The position numbers and the translations under genes are program-made. This document shows, piece by piece, positions 44,716 through 52,996 of a stretch of DNA of 64,000 nucleotides. The DNA is from Treponema sp. (GTDB lineage Bacteria > Spirochaetota > Spirochaetia > Treponematales > Treponemataceae): the NCBI GenBank assembly GCA_024695475.1, contig JAILIC010000087.1, forward strand, positions 29,223 to 93,222, read 5' to 3'. Every line of letters starts with the position of its first letter. Within the stretch, counting starts at the first letter, position 1. The notes below the pieces were generated by a model, which was not told the DNA's origin, ran no database searches, and saw only the letters and a program-made list of their open reading frames with translations.

Positions 44716-46433
44716 CACTACAAATTAATAATCAATCTGTTTCCGTTCCTGAAGGAACTACTATTTTGGAAGCAGCTAAAAAAATAGGCATTAATATTCC
44801 GACATTGTGCTTTTTAAAAGATATAAATGAAATTGCAGCGTGTCGCGTATGTGTCGTTGAAGTTGAAGGTATGGATCGTTGTGTAACAGCCTGTAATAGT
44901 CCTGTTGAAGAAGGAATGAAAATCTTTACTCATAGTCGTAAAGCCCGTCTTGTACGAGAGACAAACGTAAAGTTGATTCTTTCTGAGCATAACTATAATT
45001 GTGCTACCTGTGTACGGCACGGAAGCTGTTCTCTCCAACAGATTGCTCAGGATTTGAATATTGTTGATGTGCCTTACAAAGTGCAGCCAGAAGTAACGGA
45101 GATTAACAAAAACTTTCCGCTTATCCGTGATACGACAAAATGTATAAAGTGTATGCGTTGTGTACAGATCTGTGACAAGATTCAGACATTGCATATTTGG
45201 GATGTCGTTAATACAGGTTCTCGTACAACGGTTAATGTCAACCATGACAAAAAGATAGAAACATCAGATTGTTCTTTGTGTGGACAGTGTATCGTAAACT
45301 GCCCTGTAGGTGCATTACGAGAACGCGATGATGTAGATAAGGTTTTGGAAGCTGTCGAAAATCCTGATTTGTTGACTGTGGTACAGATTGCTCCTGCGGT
45401 CCGAGCCGCTTGGGGTGAGGCATTCGGACTGACAAACGATGTGGCAACAGAAAAGAAACTAGTAGGATGTTTACGAAAAATAGGGTTTGACTACATTTTT
45501 GATACCAACTTTACTGCTGACCTTACTATTATGGAAGAAGGTAATGAATTTTTGGAGCGCTTGCCCGAGATTAAAAAGACAAAGACTCCAATGTTTACTT
45601 CTTGCTGCCCTGGATGGGTCAGTTTTATGAAGACAGAGTATCCGGAATATCTTTCATGCTTGTCATCAGCAAAGTCTCCTCAGCAGATGTTTGGTGCAAT
45701 AACAAAGTCTTATTATGCAAAGATCTTGAATGTTGATCCTTCTAAACTCTTTGTTATTTCCTTTATGCCTTGTGTCTCTAAAAAGCGTGAAATTGGGCTT
45801 GAGGGCATGGATTCCTGCAAGACAGGAAAAGATGTTGATGTCGTTCTTACAACTCGCGAAGTTGACCGTTTGCTTAAAGCTTTTTATATCAAACCTGAGA
45901 TGGAAAAAGAATCAGATTTTGATAAACCGCTTGGTGAGTCCTCTGGCGCTGCTGTTATTTTTGGTGCGACTGGTGGTGTTATGGAAGCTGCTTTGCGAAC
46001 GGCGTATAGCATTGTTGTCGGAAAAAATCCTGATCCGGATGCGTTTGCATTTACCCGAGGGCTTGACGGCATAAAAGAAGCTGAGCTTGATCTTAAGGGC
46101 AATAAGATAAAGGTTGCTGTTGCAAGTAGTCTTGGTAATGCACGAAAGATTATGGAAAGTGTCAAAAAAGGTACCTGCGACTATGACTTTGTTGAAGTTA
46201 TGGCTTGTCCTGGTGGGTGCATTAATGGTGGTGGTCAGCCGATTCATGATGGTCATGCGGATCTTAAGGCAAGGACTACATATCTTTATGATTTGGATAA
46301 ACACAATAAGATTAGATTTTCGCATGAAAATCCTGAGATTATCCGCTGTTATAAAGACTATCTGGAAAAACCCTTGTCTCATAAGTCACATGAACTATTG
46401 CATGTAAAGCATACTGCTCCTGAAAAAGCATAA
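44709..46433 (+). CDS. hydA: [FeFe] hydrogenase large subunit
   Basis: This 574-residue cytosolic enzyme reduces protons to H2 (or the reverse). It has an N-terminal [2Fe-2S] domain (Cys34, 45, 48, 62), a His-Cys3 cluster site (H94, C98, C101, C107), two [4Fe-4S] sites (C145-155 and C188-198), and all H-cluster motifs: TSCCPGW (C299, C300), MPCVSKKRE (C355) and MACPGGCINGGGQP (C499, C503). The length and cysteine numbers agree with the well-known monomeric Clostridium enzyme as I recall it, and the Pro in MACPGGC is common in multimeric enzymes. Maturases HydEFG are not in this window. Confidence 0.95.
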   Translation: MVTLQINNQSVSVPEGTTILEAAKKIGINIPTLCFLKDINEIAACRVCVVEVEGMDRCVTACNSPVEEGMKIFTHSRKARLVRETNVKLILSEHNYNCATCVRHGSCSLQQIAQDLNIVDVPYKVQPEVTEINKNFPLIRDTTKCIKCMRCVQICDKIQTLHIWDVVNTGSRTTVNVNHDKKIETSDCSLCGQCIVNCPVGALRERDDVDKVLEAVENPDLLTVVQIAPAVRAAWGEAFGLTNDVATEKKLVGCLRKIGFDYIFDTNFTADLTIMEEGNEFLERLPEIKKTKTPMFTSCCPGWVSFMKTEYPEYLSCLSSAKSPQQMFGAITKSYYAKILNVDPSKLFVISFMPCVSKKREIGLEGMDSCKTGKDVDVVLTTREVDRLLKAFYIKPEMEKESDFDKPLGESSGAAVIFGATGGVMEAALRTAYSIVVGKNPDPDAFAFTRGLDGIKEAELDLKGNKIKVAVASSLGNARKIMESVKKGTCDYDFVEVMACPGGCINGGGQPIHDGHADLKARTTYLYDLDKHNKIRFSHENPEIIRCYKDYLEKPLSHKSHELLHVKHTAPEKA

Positions 46434-46438
46434 AAAAT

Positions 46439-46464
46439 GAGGCTGCCCAATTTTGGGCAGCCTC
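46439..46464 (+). terminator. Hairpin after hydA
   Basis: GAGGCTGCCCA and TGGGCAGCCTC form an 11-bp perfect stem directly after the hydA stop. No T run follows, so it may be an mRNA-stabilising hairpin or an attenuated terminator. Confidence 0.6.
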
Positions 46465-46497
46465 TGATATGTCCTATGACTTTATGCTAAAAGAGGA

Positions 46498-46525
46498 TTG
46501 ACCAACAGCTGTTAAATTTTATAAA
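46498..46525 (+). promoter_or_regulatory. Promoter of tRNA-Thr
   Basis: TTGACC (46498-46503), 16-base spacer, TATAAA (46520-46525). It lies 17 bases before the tRNA. Confidence 0.6.
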
Positions 46526-46542
46526 ATCAATGTACAAAAAAT

Positions 46543-46615
46543 GCCGACTTAGCTCATCTGGTAGAGCAATACCCTCGTAACGTATAGGTGGTTGGTTCAA
46601 GTCCGACAGTCGGCT
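46543..46615 (+). tRNA. tRNA-Thr (anticodon CGT)
   Basis: A full cloverleaf can be drawn: acceptor GCCGACT/AGTCGGC, D stem GCTC/GAGC with loop ATCTGGTA, anticodon stem ATACC/CGTAT with loop CTCGTAA (anticodon CGT at 46576-46578), T arm GTTGG/CCGAC with TTCAAGT. The closing pair of the anticodon stem (31-39) is C-C, not paired. The discriminator base is T. CCA is not encoded. Confidence 0.88.
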
Positions 46616-46629
46616 CTATATACGTAAAA

Positions 46630-46664
46630 AAAGCCACGCTTCATAGTGAAGTAGTGGCTTTTTT
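46630..46664. terminator. Bidirectional terminator after tRNA-Thr
   Basis: AAGCCAC pairs with GTGGCTT, with an inner CTTCA/TGAAG helix, A run before and T run after. It can end both the tRNA and the minus-strand cNMP-binding gene. Confidence 0.85.
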
Positions 46665-46684
46665 GTTTTAGAGTCAGTCAGACT

Positions 46685-47923
46685 TTAGTATTTTATTGCA
46701 GAACGGGTTTCGACAATTCTTCGAATTTCTTCAATGTCATGGATAAACATGTAGTTATCATATACATCAAGTTTATTCTTTTCGACAAAATGATTGATTT
46801 CATTCTTTGTATCTTCTGGTGATAGACCTGCCCAGCTTGCAACATCAGAAATTGTCAAATTAAATTTGCGGCTGTGGTTTGGTGGATTTTGTGTTTGATT
46901 CATTTCATCAAACAAGAGGAATACATCCCCAACACGAGCCTGATTATCTTTTAAAACAAGAATATGCAAACGACGCTGCTGATCATAAATACGTTTGCAG
47001 AACATCTTTAACAATATAAGGGCAATTTGCGGATTGTTCATGATCAGTAGCTGGAAGTTTTCTTTGTTAAACTCCAGACACTTTACTTTGCCTATTGCCA
47101 TACAGGTTGCAGATCGCGGTGAGTTATCAAGAATGGCCATTTCACCAAAAAAATCACCAGGTTTTAGGATGTCAAGATTCTTTTTTGAGCCATTGACGCT
47201 CTTTATGAGCTGCACTTCACCTGCTTGTATCAGATAAAAACAATCACCTGGTTCAAATTCAGATATGATGACTTGACCTGGCTCATAAGTCTTTGCAAAG
47301 CGATCAAAGGCTGGTAGGGTGAATTGCTTCATGATGCCTGTGGTTGGTATTGCCATGTCAGGAGCAACCTCTCCTCGTTTTTGCAATTTATCATGGTGAA
47401 GCTTAGCATCGTTATATAACTTTGTAGCTTCTGCCTTATTAGGCGTGTTTGGAAAGCGCAAGAGCAATTTGAGACATACATCACAGCAAGAGCGATATTG
47501 TTCATCATCATAAAATGACTTTGCCAATATGAGCATGCCAGTCTGAGGATCTGCCTCACCTTTTGTATGTAATAGGGATGCAATTTTGCGATGAACTTTT
47601 CGTAGCTGCCCTGAAAAAACCCGTAACATTTTGTATATGATCTGCTGGTTTGTAATAAATATGGATTCAAATTCCGATGCAGGCATAACAATGATGACAC
47701 AATCGGTGATGGCAGTTGCGGTTTCTTGTCTTGGAAAATGTCCTAGGGCTGATTTTACGCCAAAGAATTCTCCTTGGGCGGTTTGTTCAGATATGGGAGC
47801 ATTTGTTTCTATATCGATAGAAGTTAAAACAATGTGTCCAGATTGTAGAATATAAATTCTGTCATCCTTATCACCAGTAAAGTAAATAATTGAACCTTTT
47901 GTATATTGCACAACCTTAGGCAT
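46685..47923 (-). CDS. Cyclic nucleotide-binding regulator with two cNMP domains
   Basis: A 412-residue soluble protein. A divergent CAP-type sensor domain occupies about 1-125. A helical spacer (about 125-195), possibly TPR-like (SFYDDEQYRSCCDVCLKLLLRFPNTPNKAEATKLY), leads to a second, more canonical sensor domain (about 205-320) with the phosphate cassette FFGEMAILDNSPRSATC, including the Arg that binds the cyclic phosphate. The C-terminal 80 residues resemble a Crp-type winged helix (LTISDVASWAGLSPEDTKNEINHFV). T. pallidum has related proteins (inference from memory). It may be a DNA-binding regulator. Confidence 0.75.
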   Translation of the reverse strand: MPKVVQYTKGSIIYFTGDKDDRIYILQSGHIVLTSIDIETNAPISEQTAQGEFFGVKSALGHFPRQETATAITDCVIIVMPASEFESIFITNQQIIYKMLRVFSGQLRKVHRKIASLLHTKGEADPQTGMLILAKSFYDDEQYRSCCDVCLKLLLRFPNTPNKAEATKLYNDAKLHHDKLQKRGEVAPDMAIPTTGIMKQFTLPAFDRFAKTYEPGQVIISEFEPGDCFYLIQAGEVQLIKSVNGSKKNLDILKPGDFFGEMAILDNSPRSATCMAIGKVKCLEFNKENFQLLIMNNPQIALILLKMFCKRIYDQQRRLHILVLKDNQARVGDVFLLFDEMNQTQNPPNHSRKFNLTISDVASWAGLSPEDTKNEINHFVEKNKLDVYDNYMFIHDIEEIRRIVETRSAIKY

Positions 47924-47974
47924 ACCTTCTCCTTAAGACTCCCTTATGATAGAATATCACAAAACTTTAAAATA

Positions 47975-47983
47975 TGCTATTCT
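47975..47983 (+). promoter_or_regulatory. Extended -10 of the PHP phosphatase gene
   Basis: TG-C-TATTCT, ending exactly six bases before the ATG at 47990. No Shine-Dalgarno. Confidence 0.5.
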
Positions 47984-47989
47984 AATTAT

Positions 47990-48838
47990 ATGATTGATTT
48001 GCATACTCATTCCACTGCTTCGGATGGTCAATATACTCCGTCCGAACTTGTTTCCCGAGCTGCAGATGCTTCGGTCTCAGTACTGGCGATAACCGATCAT
48101 GATACAGTTGCTGGTTTGGCAGAAGCAAAAAAAGCTGCAGACGCTAGAGGAATTCTGTTGGTCCCTGGTATTGAAATAAATATCCAGTGGCCTACGGGTG
48201 AATTTCATCTATTGGGGCATGGCTTGCGAAGTATTTCGCAAAATCTACAATCAATTATCGACAATCTTCAACAAGAACGTAAGAAAAGAAATGAACAGAT
48301 GGTTGAGAAAATGAGGCAAAACGGTTTTTCTGTGTCCTTGGAAGAGATCGAAGCTATGTATCCTAATCAGACATTGGGACGTCCCCATTTTGCTGGATTT
48401 ATGGTTGCGCGCGGTATCGTTAAGACGCGGCAGCTGGCATTTGATAAGTATTTGGCTAAAGGGCGCCCTTGGTATGTAGAACGGGTTGGTGCTGATTTGG
48501 ATGGTGCTATTACTGCTATAAAAGACTCTGGTGGAGTTCCTGTGATTGCACATCCTTTATCATTGTATGTCTCTTGGGGCAAGATTGAACCTGTGTTGAC
48601 ATCGATTAAAGAACGTGGGGTTGAAGGACTTGAAGCATGGCATCCTGGTGCTCGAGTAACAGATTGCTATCGACTTGATGAAATGGCACGGCGACTTGGT
48701 TTTTTTATTACTGCAGGAAGTGATTTTCATGGTGAAGCAATTCGTGCTGATCGTAAAATAGGGTATACCGCTGGTAATAAAAAAATAGATGATACATTCT
48801 GGTTTGATGAGCTGCGTCCTCATTTGCCTCAGTTTTGA
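47990..48838 (+). CDS. PHP domain phosphoesterase, RNase AM/YciV-like
   Basis: A 282-residue metal-dependent phosphoesterase. The PHP metal-binding motifs are in order: HTHSTASDG, ITDHDTVAG, PGIEIN, HLLGHG, VIAHP and GSDFHG. The family (COG0613) includes enzymes that degrade 3',5'-nucleoside bisphosphates and short 5'-phosphorylated RNA. I take the ATG at 47990, where the family begins; the frame extends upstream but that part overlaps the divergent regulator. The transcript appears to be leaderless. Confidence 0.85.
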   Translation: MIDLHTHSTASDGQYTPSELVSRAADASVSVLAITDHDTVAGLAEAKKAADARGILLVPGIEINIQWPTGEFHLLGHGLRSISQNLQSIIDNLQQERKKRNEQMVEKMRQNGFSVSLEEIEAMYPNQTLGRPHFAGFMVARGIVKTRQLAFDKYLAKGRPWYVERVGADLDGAITAIKDSGGVPVIAHPLSLYVSWGKIEPVLTSIKERGVEGLEAWHPGARVTDCYRLDEMARRLGFFITAGSDFHGEAIRADRKIGYTAGNKKIDDTFWFDELRPHLPQF

Positions 48839-48880
48839 TTTTTTTGCTTTTCTTATTGTTCCGGAGAGTATACAATAAAA

Positions 48881-48911
48881 TTCTCATCCACAGTAATGAT
48901 GTGGATGAGAA
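48881..48911 (+). promoter_or_regulatory. 12-bp hairpin next to the ribosome site of the flavoprotein gene
   Basis: TTCTCATCCACA (48881-48892) and TGTGGATGAGAA (48900-48911) form a perfect 12-bp stem with a seven-base loop. TATACA at 48869-48874 would start transcription at about 48881, so the hairpin would be the very 5' end of the mRNA. The GAGG ribosome site begins one base after the stem. Confidence 0.55.
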
Positions 48912-48924
48912 GAGGTATATGTAT

Positions 48925-51060
48925 ATGTTAAAAAAATTAAAAATCGCAGGAGCAATACTTGCAGCCCTGATGCTGCTGGTAAGTGCAAAAAACAATGGAA
49001 CATTTACTTCCAGTGCTACTGGTTTTGGCGGACCGGTAACTGTTACCGTACTGGTTAATGATGGAACAATTACTGACATTAAGGCAGAGGGAAATAAAGA
49101 AACTGCAGCCATCGGTGGTCATGCTATTGCAGAATACAACAGCAGACTGTTTAAGAATTTAAAAAACACTCAGGTACAGAACTTTTCTGTAGACAAGCTG
49201 GATACAGTGAGTGGTGCGTCTGTTACCTCAAAAGCGGTACGTATCGCTCTGGTTGAGGCTGTAAAAAAAGCTGCTGGCAACAAAAGCTCTGGTAAGCTGA
49301 CTAAGAACGTAAAAGATGGCACATATACGGCTTCGGCTCCTTCTTATAACGTAACAGAACTGATGACTTTGTCCGTTACCTTTAAAAATAACGCAATTAC
49401 CGAAATTGCAGTAAAAGAATCTGGCAGCTCTGATGCAATATTTGCAACAGTAAAAGATAACTTTATTCCTCGTCTTTTAAAATCTCAGAGTCTTGCGACT
49501 GATGCAATTACTGGTGCAACGGTTTCTTCTTCTGCAGTAAAAACTATTGTTGCAGATGCTATTACGCAGGCTGGAGGTACCCCAGATGCATGGTATGTAC
49601 CTGTAAAGAAAGTAAATAAAACAAAAAAGATTGAAGGCTATGACGTAATCGTTGTAGGTCTTGGAGGTTCTGGTCTCACCGCATATCTGGGGGCTGCTGA
49701 ACAGGGGGCCTCGGTATTTGGTATTGAGAAGGCTGCAAAAATCGGTGGTAACTCTACTAATACTTCTGGTCCTATGGCAATTAACCCACCAAGTCGTGTT
49801 GCAGCTAACGGTGGTAAATTTGTTGAAGAAGATGAGCTTATTGACGACTGGATGGAATATACTGATGGCAAGGCAAAAAAAGAAATGGTAAGCCTTATGG
49901 TTAAGGAGTCTGGCGGTGTTCTTGATTGGCTTGAAAAAAACTATGATTTTAAGTTTGGTGATACACTCAAAGCTTTCTTTAATCCACATCCATGGAAAGT
50001 ATGGACTGCTTATACCGACAAGATGGGTAAAAATAAAGATATCGGTTATGTAAACTCTTTGAATGCAGCAATGAAGCGTAACAGCAAAAATACCTACATG
50101 CTTGAACTTACTGCAAATTCTCTCATTACAGACAAGAGTGGTAAAATTACTGGTGTAAAAGCAACGTACTATGATGGTACTACATACGAGATTTACGGAA
50201 AAACTGTTATCCTGGCTACTGGTGGCTTTATCGGTGATCCTGAAATGAGTAAAAAATATCTTGGTGGTGTATGGCATACGAGAGCGCTTACTCAGTGTGA
50301 CGGTGCTGGTATTAAGATGGCTCAGGCTCTTGGTGCAGCTCTGTACAATCCGGATGTTGCTCCTGTAGCCCATATTGCACACCTTGAAAACATTATCCGC
50401 ACTGATGAGCTTACGAAAGATCAAAAGGCAATTCTTACCAGTATGGTACTTGATAAGAATACTTTGCTTGTAGACGGAAAAGGCGCATACTTTAATGATC
50501 AGGTAGGAAAGCTTATTGCCTTTGACAGCTGGAAGGCTGGTCCTAACTACTATGCAATTTATACAGAGGAACAGATGAAGGGCATCAAAGAAAAAGGTCT
50601 TGCAAAAATCAATGTTCCCACATTCTATGCTCAGGGTGGTAATCCTGCGGCAAATGTCCCTGTTGCTGATCTTGATAAGATTATTGAAGTTGCTACTGCA
50701 AAGGGGGATGCATTTAGTGCTGTAAGTCTTGATGGCCTTGCAAAGGCAATTGGTGTTTCTTCTCTCAATGCGGCGGCTGAAAAAGCTGGTGTTGGCAAGT
50801 CAAGCCGCTATTATGCAATTAAGGGTGCAACCTATGTCTATTCTTCATGCGGTGGTGTAGATATTGATACACAGATGCGTGTACTCAAAACAAATGGTAA
50901 GGCAATTGAAAACCTCTACGCAGTAGGAAATGACTCTATCGGTGTTTTGCTTGAGAGTAAAAAAGCATATGTTACCTATGGTGGTGCGGCTCATGGCTGG
51001 GCATTGACCAGTGGTCGCATTGCTGGTACCAATGCTGCAAAACAGGCATTAGGCAAATAA
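48925..51060 (+). CDS. FMN-binding fumarate-reductase-like flavoprotein
   Basis: This 711-residue protein is exported (signal or anchor MLKKLKIAGAILAALMLLVSA). Two FMN-binding domains follow (about 25-115 and 120-215), each with the motif for covalent flavin attachment by ApbE: DTVSGASVTS and DAITGATVSS. The rest is a flavocytochrome-c-type FAD domain (GLGGSGLTAYLGAAEQGA, GGNSTNTSGPM, ILATGGF, CGGVDIDTQMRVL, NLYAVGND). Relatives reduce fumarate, urocanate or other enoates outside the cytoplasmic membrane; the substrate is not evident. The start is ATG 48925, nine bases after AAGAGG. It has no haem motif (no CxxCH). Confidence 0.85.
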   Translation: MLKKLKIAGAILAALMLLVSAKNNGTFTSSATGFGGPVTVTVLVNDGTITDIKAEGNKETAAIGGHAIAEYNSRLFKNLKNTQVQNFSVDKLDTVSGASVTSKAVRIALVEAVKKAAGNKSSGKLTKNVKDGTYTASAPSYNVTELMTLSVTFKNNAITEIAVKESGSSDAIFATVKDNFIPRLLKSQSLATDAITGATVSSSAVKTIVADAITQAGGTPDAWYVPVKKVNKTKKIEGYDVIVVGLGGSGLTAYLGAAEQGASVFGIEKAAKIGGNSTNTSGPMAINPPSRVAANGGKFVEEDELIDDWMEYTDGKAKKEMVSLMVKESGGVLDWLEKNYDFKFGDTLKAFFNPHPWKVWTAYTDKMGKNKDIGYVNSLNAAMKRNSKNTYMLELTANSLITDKSGKITGVKATYYDGTTYEIYGKTVILATGGFIGDPEMSKKYLGGVWHTRALTQCDGAGIKMAQALGAALYNPDVAPVAHIAHLENIIRTDELTKDQKAILTSMVLDKNTLLVDGKGAYFNDQVGKLIAFDSWKAGPNYYAIYTEEQMKGIKEKGLAKINVPTFYAQGGNPAANVPVADLDKIIEVATAKGDAFSAVSLDGLAKAIGVSSLNAAAEKAGVGKSSRYYAIKGATYVYSSCGGVDIDTQMRVLKTNGKAIENLYAVGNDSIGVLLESKKAYVTYGGAAHGWALTSGRIAGTNAAKQALGK

Positions 51061-51086
51061 ATAACGTATTTTATAATACTCTCTGT

Positions 51087-51119
51087 ACAACCAGCACGAC
51101 TTTGTGCTGGTTTTTTTTT
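51087..51119 (+). terminator. Terminator of the flavoprotein gene
   Basis: AACCAGCAC (51089-51097) pairs with GTGCTGGTT, followed by nine T. Confidence 0.9.
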
Positions 51120-51268
51120 CTTTTTTTATCAAATAATCACGAAATTAGTTCCTCTTTTTATGCTTTGTTTTGTATGTATGTACGGGCGGGTATGACGTTG
51201 TCTTTGGTAGTACATCCGACTGCACGTCCCCGTATCGATTTGTACTTATTTTGTGAGAGGAACACTGT

Positions 51269-52816
51269 ATGAAGATTTATTCGTTTTCGCCTTTCGGGTA
51301 TGAAGGCGCATTAGTTACTGTTGAAGTTGATTTACGACGAGGAATCCCCGCTGTTGATTTAGTCGGTTTGGCTGATGGTGCGGTAAAGGAGTCTCGTGAG
51401 CGTATGCGTGCTGCTATTTGTAATTCTGGTTTTGATTTTCCGATGGAACGGGTGCTGATAAGTTTGTCTCCTGCAGATTTAAAAAAAGAAGGGGCTGGCT
51501 TTGATTTGGCTATTGCTTTAGCAGTCCTTGCTGCTAAGGAAGAGTACAGTAATACTGATTGCATTTTAGTTATGGGGGAACTTGAATTATCGGGAGCTGT
51601 ACGAGGGGTACGTGGGGTCCATGCAGCTGTTTCTACAGCGGTGTCGTTTGGAATTACAAAATGTATTGTTCCTGAACAAAATGCAAACGAAGCTGTTGAT
51701 ATACAAGGTATGAAGGTATGTGGGGTGTCAACGCTCTCAGATGGTTTTAATGCACTGACCCACCCCGAAAAATTTCATAGTGCACAACCAGCTGCGAGTA
51801 ACGTCGCAATTCCTGAGGAAGCAGTAGCAATTGAAGGCGTGTTATTTGAAAAAAATATTGCTGACAGGGAGTTTTCGGTTATACGGGGACAGGACGATTT
51901 GGTGCGGGCATTGCAGATTGCTGCTGCTGGTGGACATAATCTCCTTGCTTTTGGACCTCCTGGTTGTGGTAAGACTTTGGCATTGAGTATGTTTAGTGCT
52001 TTGGTACCGTTATTGACGGAAGAGCAATCGTTACCGGTTACCCGTATTTATTCGCTTGCTGGTATTTTACCATCGTCGCAACGGCTTGTACGGACAGCAC
52101 CGTTTAGAATGCCCCATCAAACCGCTAGTATCGAAGGTATGTGCGGTGGAGGTGTTAATTGCCGTCCGGGTGAGATTTCTCTAGCTCATAATGGTGTATT
52201 GTTTTTAGATGAGGCGGCAGAGTTTAAAACTTCGGTTTTACAAATGTTACGTGTTCCCCTGGAAAGCGGGCAGGTGACTTTAAGTCGCGCTGGTCGCTCG
52301 ACGGTATATCCTGCTGCTTTTCAATTGTTGTTGGCGACTAATCCTTGTCCTTGTGGTAATTTTGGCTCAAAAACAAAAGTTTGCTTGTGTAGTGCTCGTT
52401 CTGTTGAAATGTATTGGAGAAAGTTTTCGGGGCCGTTATTGGATAGGGTTGATATTCGTGTAGCTGTCGAATCGAGTGGAGATATGCAGGATGTGACAGG
52501 TAGCGGTAAAACGACTCATGAATTACGTATACCGATTGCGCGTGCTATCAAAAGACAATATCAACGGCAAGGTAAAAAGAATGCTGCTCTTGAAGCATCG
52601 GAGTTGATGCACTATTGTGCAGTATCTTCTGATGTGCGTGAGGTATTGGATCTTGCTGTTGATAGATATGATTTTTCTCCACGTGGGGTGGCAAGTTGCT
52701 TAAAGTTGGCGCGGACAATTGCTGATATGGCAGAAAGCGATACTATTGAAGTTGTTCATATGGAAGAGGCAATAAAAAACCGCCATATTACAGGCGGTCT
52801 TGCTTATGAAAAGTAA
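51269..52816 (+). CDS. comM: ComM/YifB family Mg-chelatase-like AAA+ protein
   Basis: A 515-residue AAA+ protein of the ComM family. The N-terminal domain (SPFGYEGALVTVEVDLRRGIPAVDLVGLADGAVKESRER) is typical. The AAA+ part has Walker A GPPGCGKT, Walker B VLFLDEAAEF and the zinc-type NPCPCGNFG. ComM is a branch-migrating helicase needed for natural transformation in Haemophilus and Vibrio; most bacteria keep it even without competence. GAGAGGA precedes the ATG at 51269. The 5' side is a 150-base gap with a 26-codon frame (51192-51272) whose stop overlaps this ATG. Confidence 0.88.
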   Translation: MKIYSFSPFGYEGALVTVEVDLRRGIPAVDLVGLADGAVKESRERMRAAICNSGFDFPMERVLISLSPADLKKEGAGFDLAIALAVLAAKEEYSNTDCILVMGELELSGAVRGVRGVHAAVSTAVSFGITKCIVPEQNANEAVDIQGMKVCGVSTLSDGFNALTHPEKFHSAQPAASNVAIPEEAVAIEGVLFEKNIADREFSVIRGQDDLVRALQIAAAGGHNLLAFGPPGCGKTLALSMFSALVPLLTEEQSLPVTRIYSLAGILPSSQRLVRTAPFRMPHQTASIEGMCGGGVNCRPGEISLAHNGVLFLDEAAEFKTSVLQMLRVPLESGQVTLSRAGRSTVYPAAFQLLLATNPCPCGNFGSKTKVCLCSARSVEMYWRKFSGPLLDRVDIRVAVESSGDMQDVTGSGKTTHELRIPIARAIKRQYQRQGKKNAALEASELMHYCAVSSDVREVLDLAVDRYDFSPRGVASCLKLARTIADMAESDTIEVVHMEEAIKNRHITGGLAYEK

Positions 52817-52824
52817 TAGTATTG

Positions 52825-52907
52825 TACCAGCGATGAGACTTGAACTCATACATCCTTGCGGACAATAGATTTTGAGTCTATCGTGTCTACCATTCCACCA
52901 CGCTGGC
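52825..52907 (-). tRNA. tRNA-Leu (anticodon CAA)
   Basis: Read on the minus strand: acceptor GCCAGCG with CGCTGGT (G-U at the first pair), anticodon stem ATAGA/TCTAT with loop CTCAAAA (anticodon CAA), a long class II variable arm (GTCC-GCAA-GGAT), and T arm ATGAG-TTCAAGT-CTCAT. Discriminator A. CCA is not encoded. Confidence 0.92.
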
Positions 52908-52918
52908 AAGGTTTTTAT

Positions 52919-52947
52919 ACTATACCAAAATCAAAACTATTATGCAA
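52919..52947 (-). promoter_or_regulatory. Promoter of tRNA-Leu
   Basis: Read on the minus strand: TTGCAT (52947-52942), 17-base spacer, TATAGT (52924-52919), 11 bases before the tRNA. Confidence 0.75.
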
Positions 52948-52996
52948 GGCGTATTGTGCATGGTTTTCAAAAAAAATGAAAAATTTGCACCTGTTT

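Noticed and set aside
49477..50424. A 315-codon minus-strand frame opposite the flavoprotein gene
   Set aside because: It is rich in Cys, Phe, Ser and Thr as expected of a shadow of biased codons, shows no domain, and the sense gene is clear.
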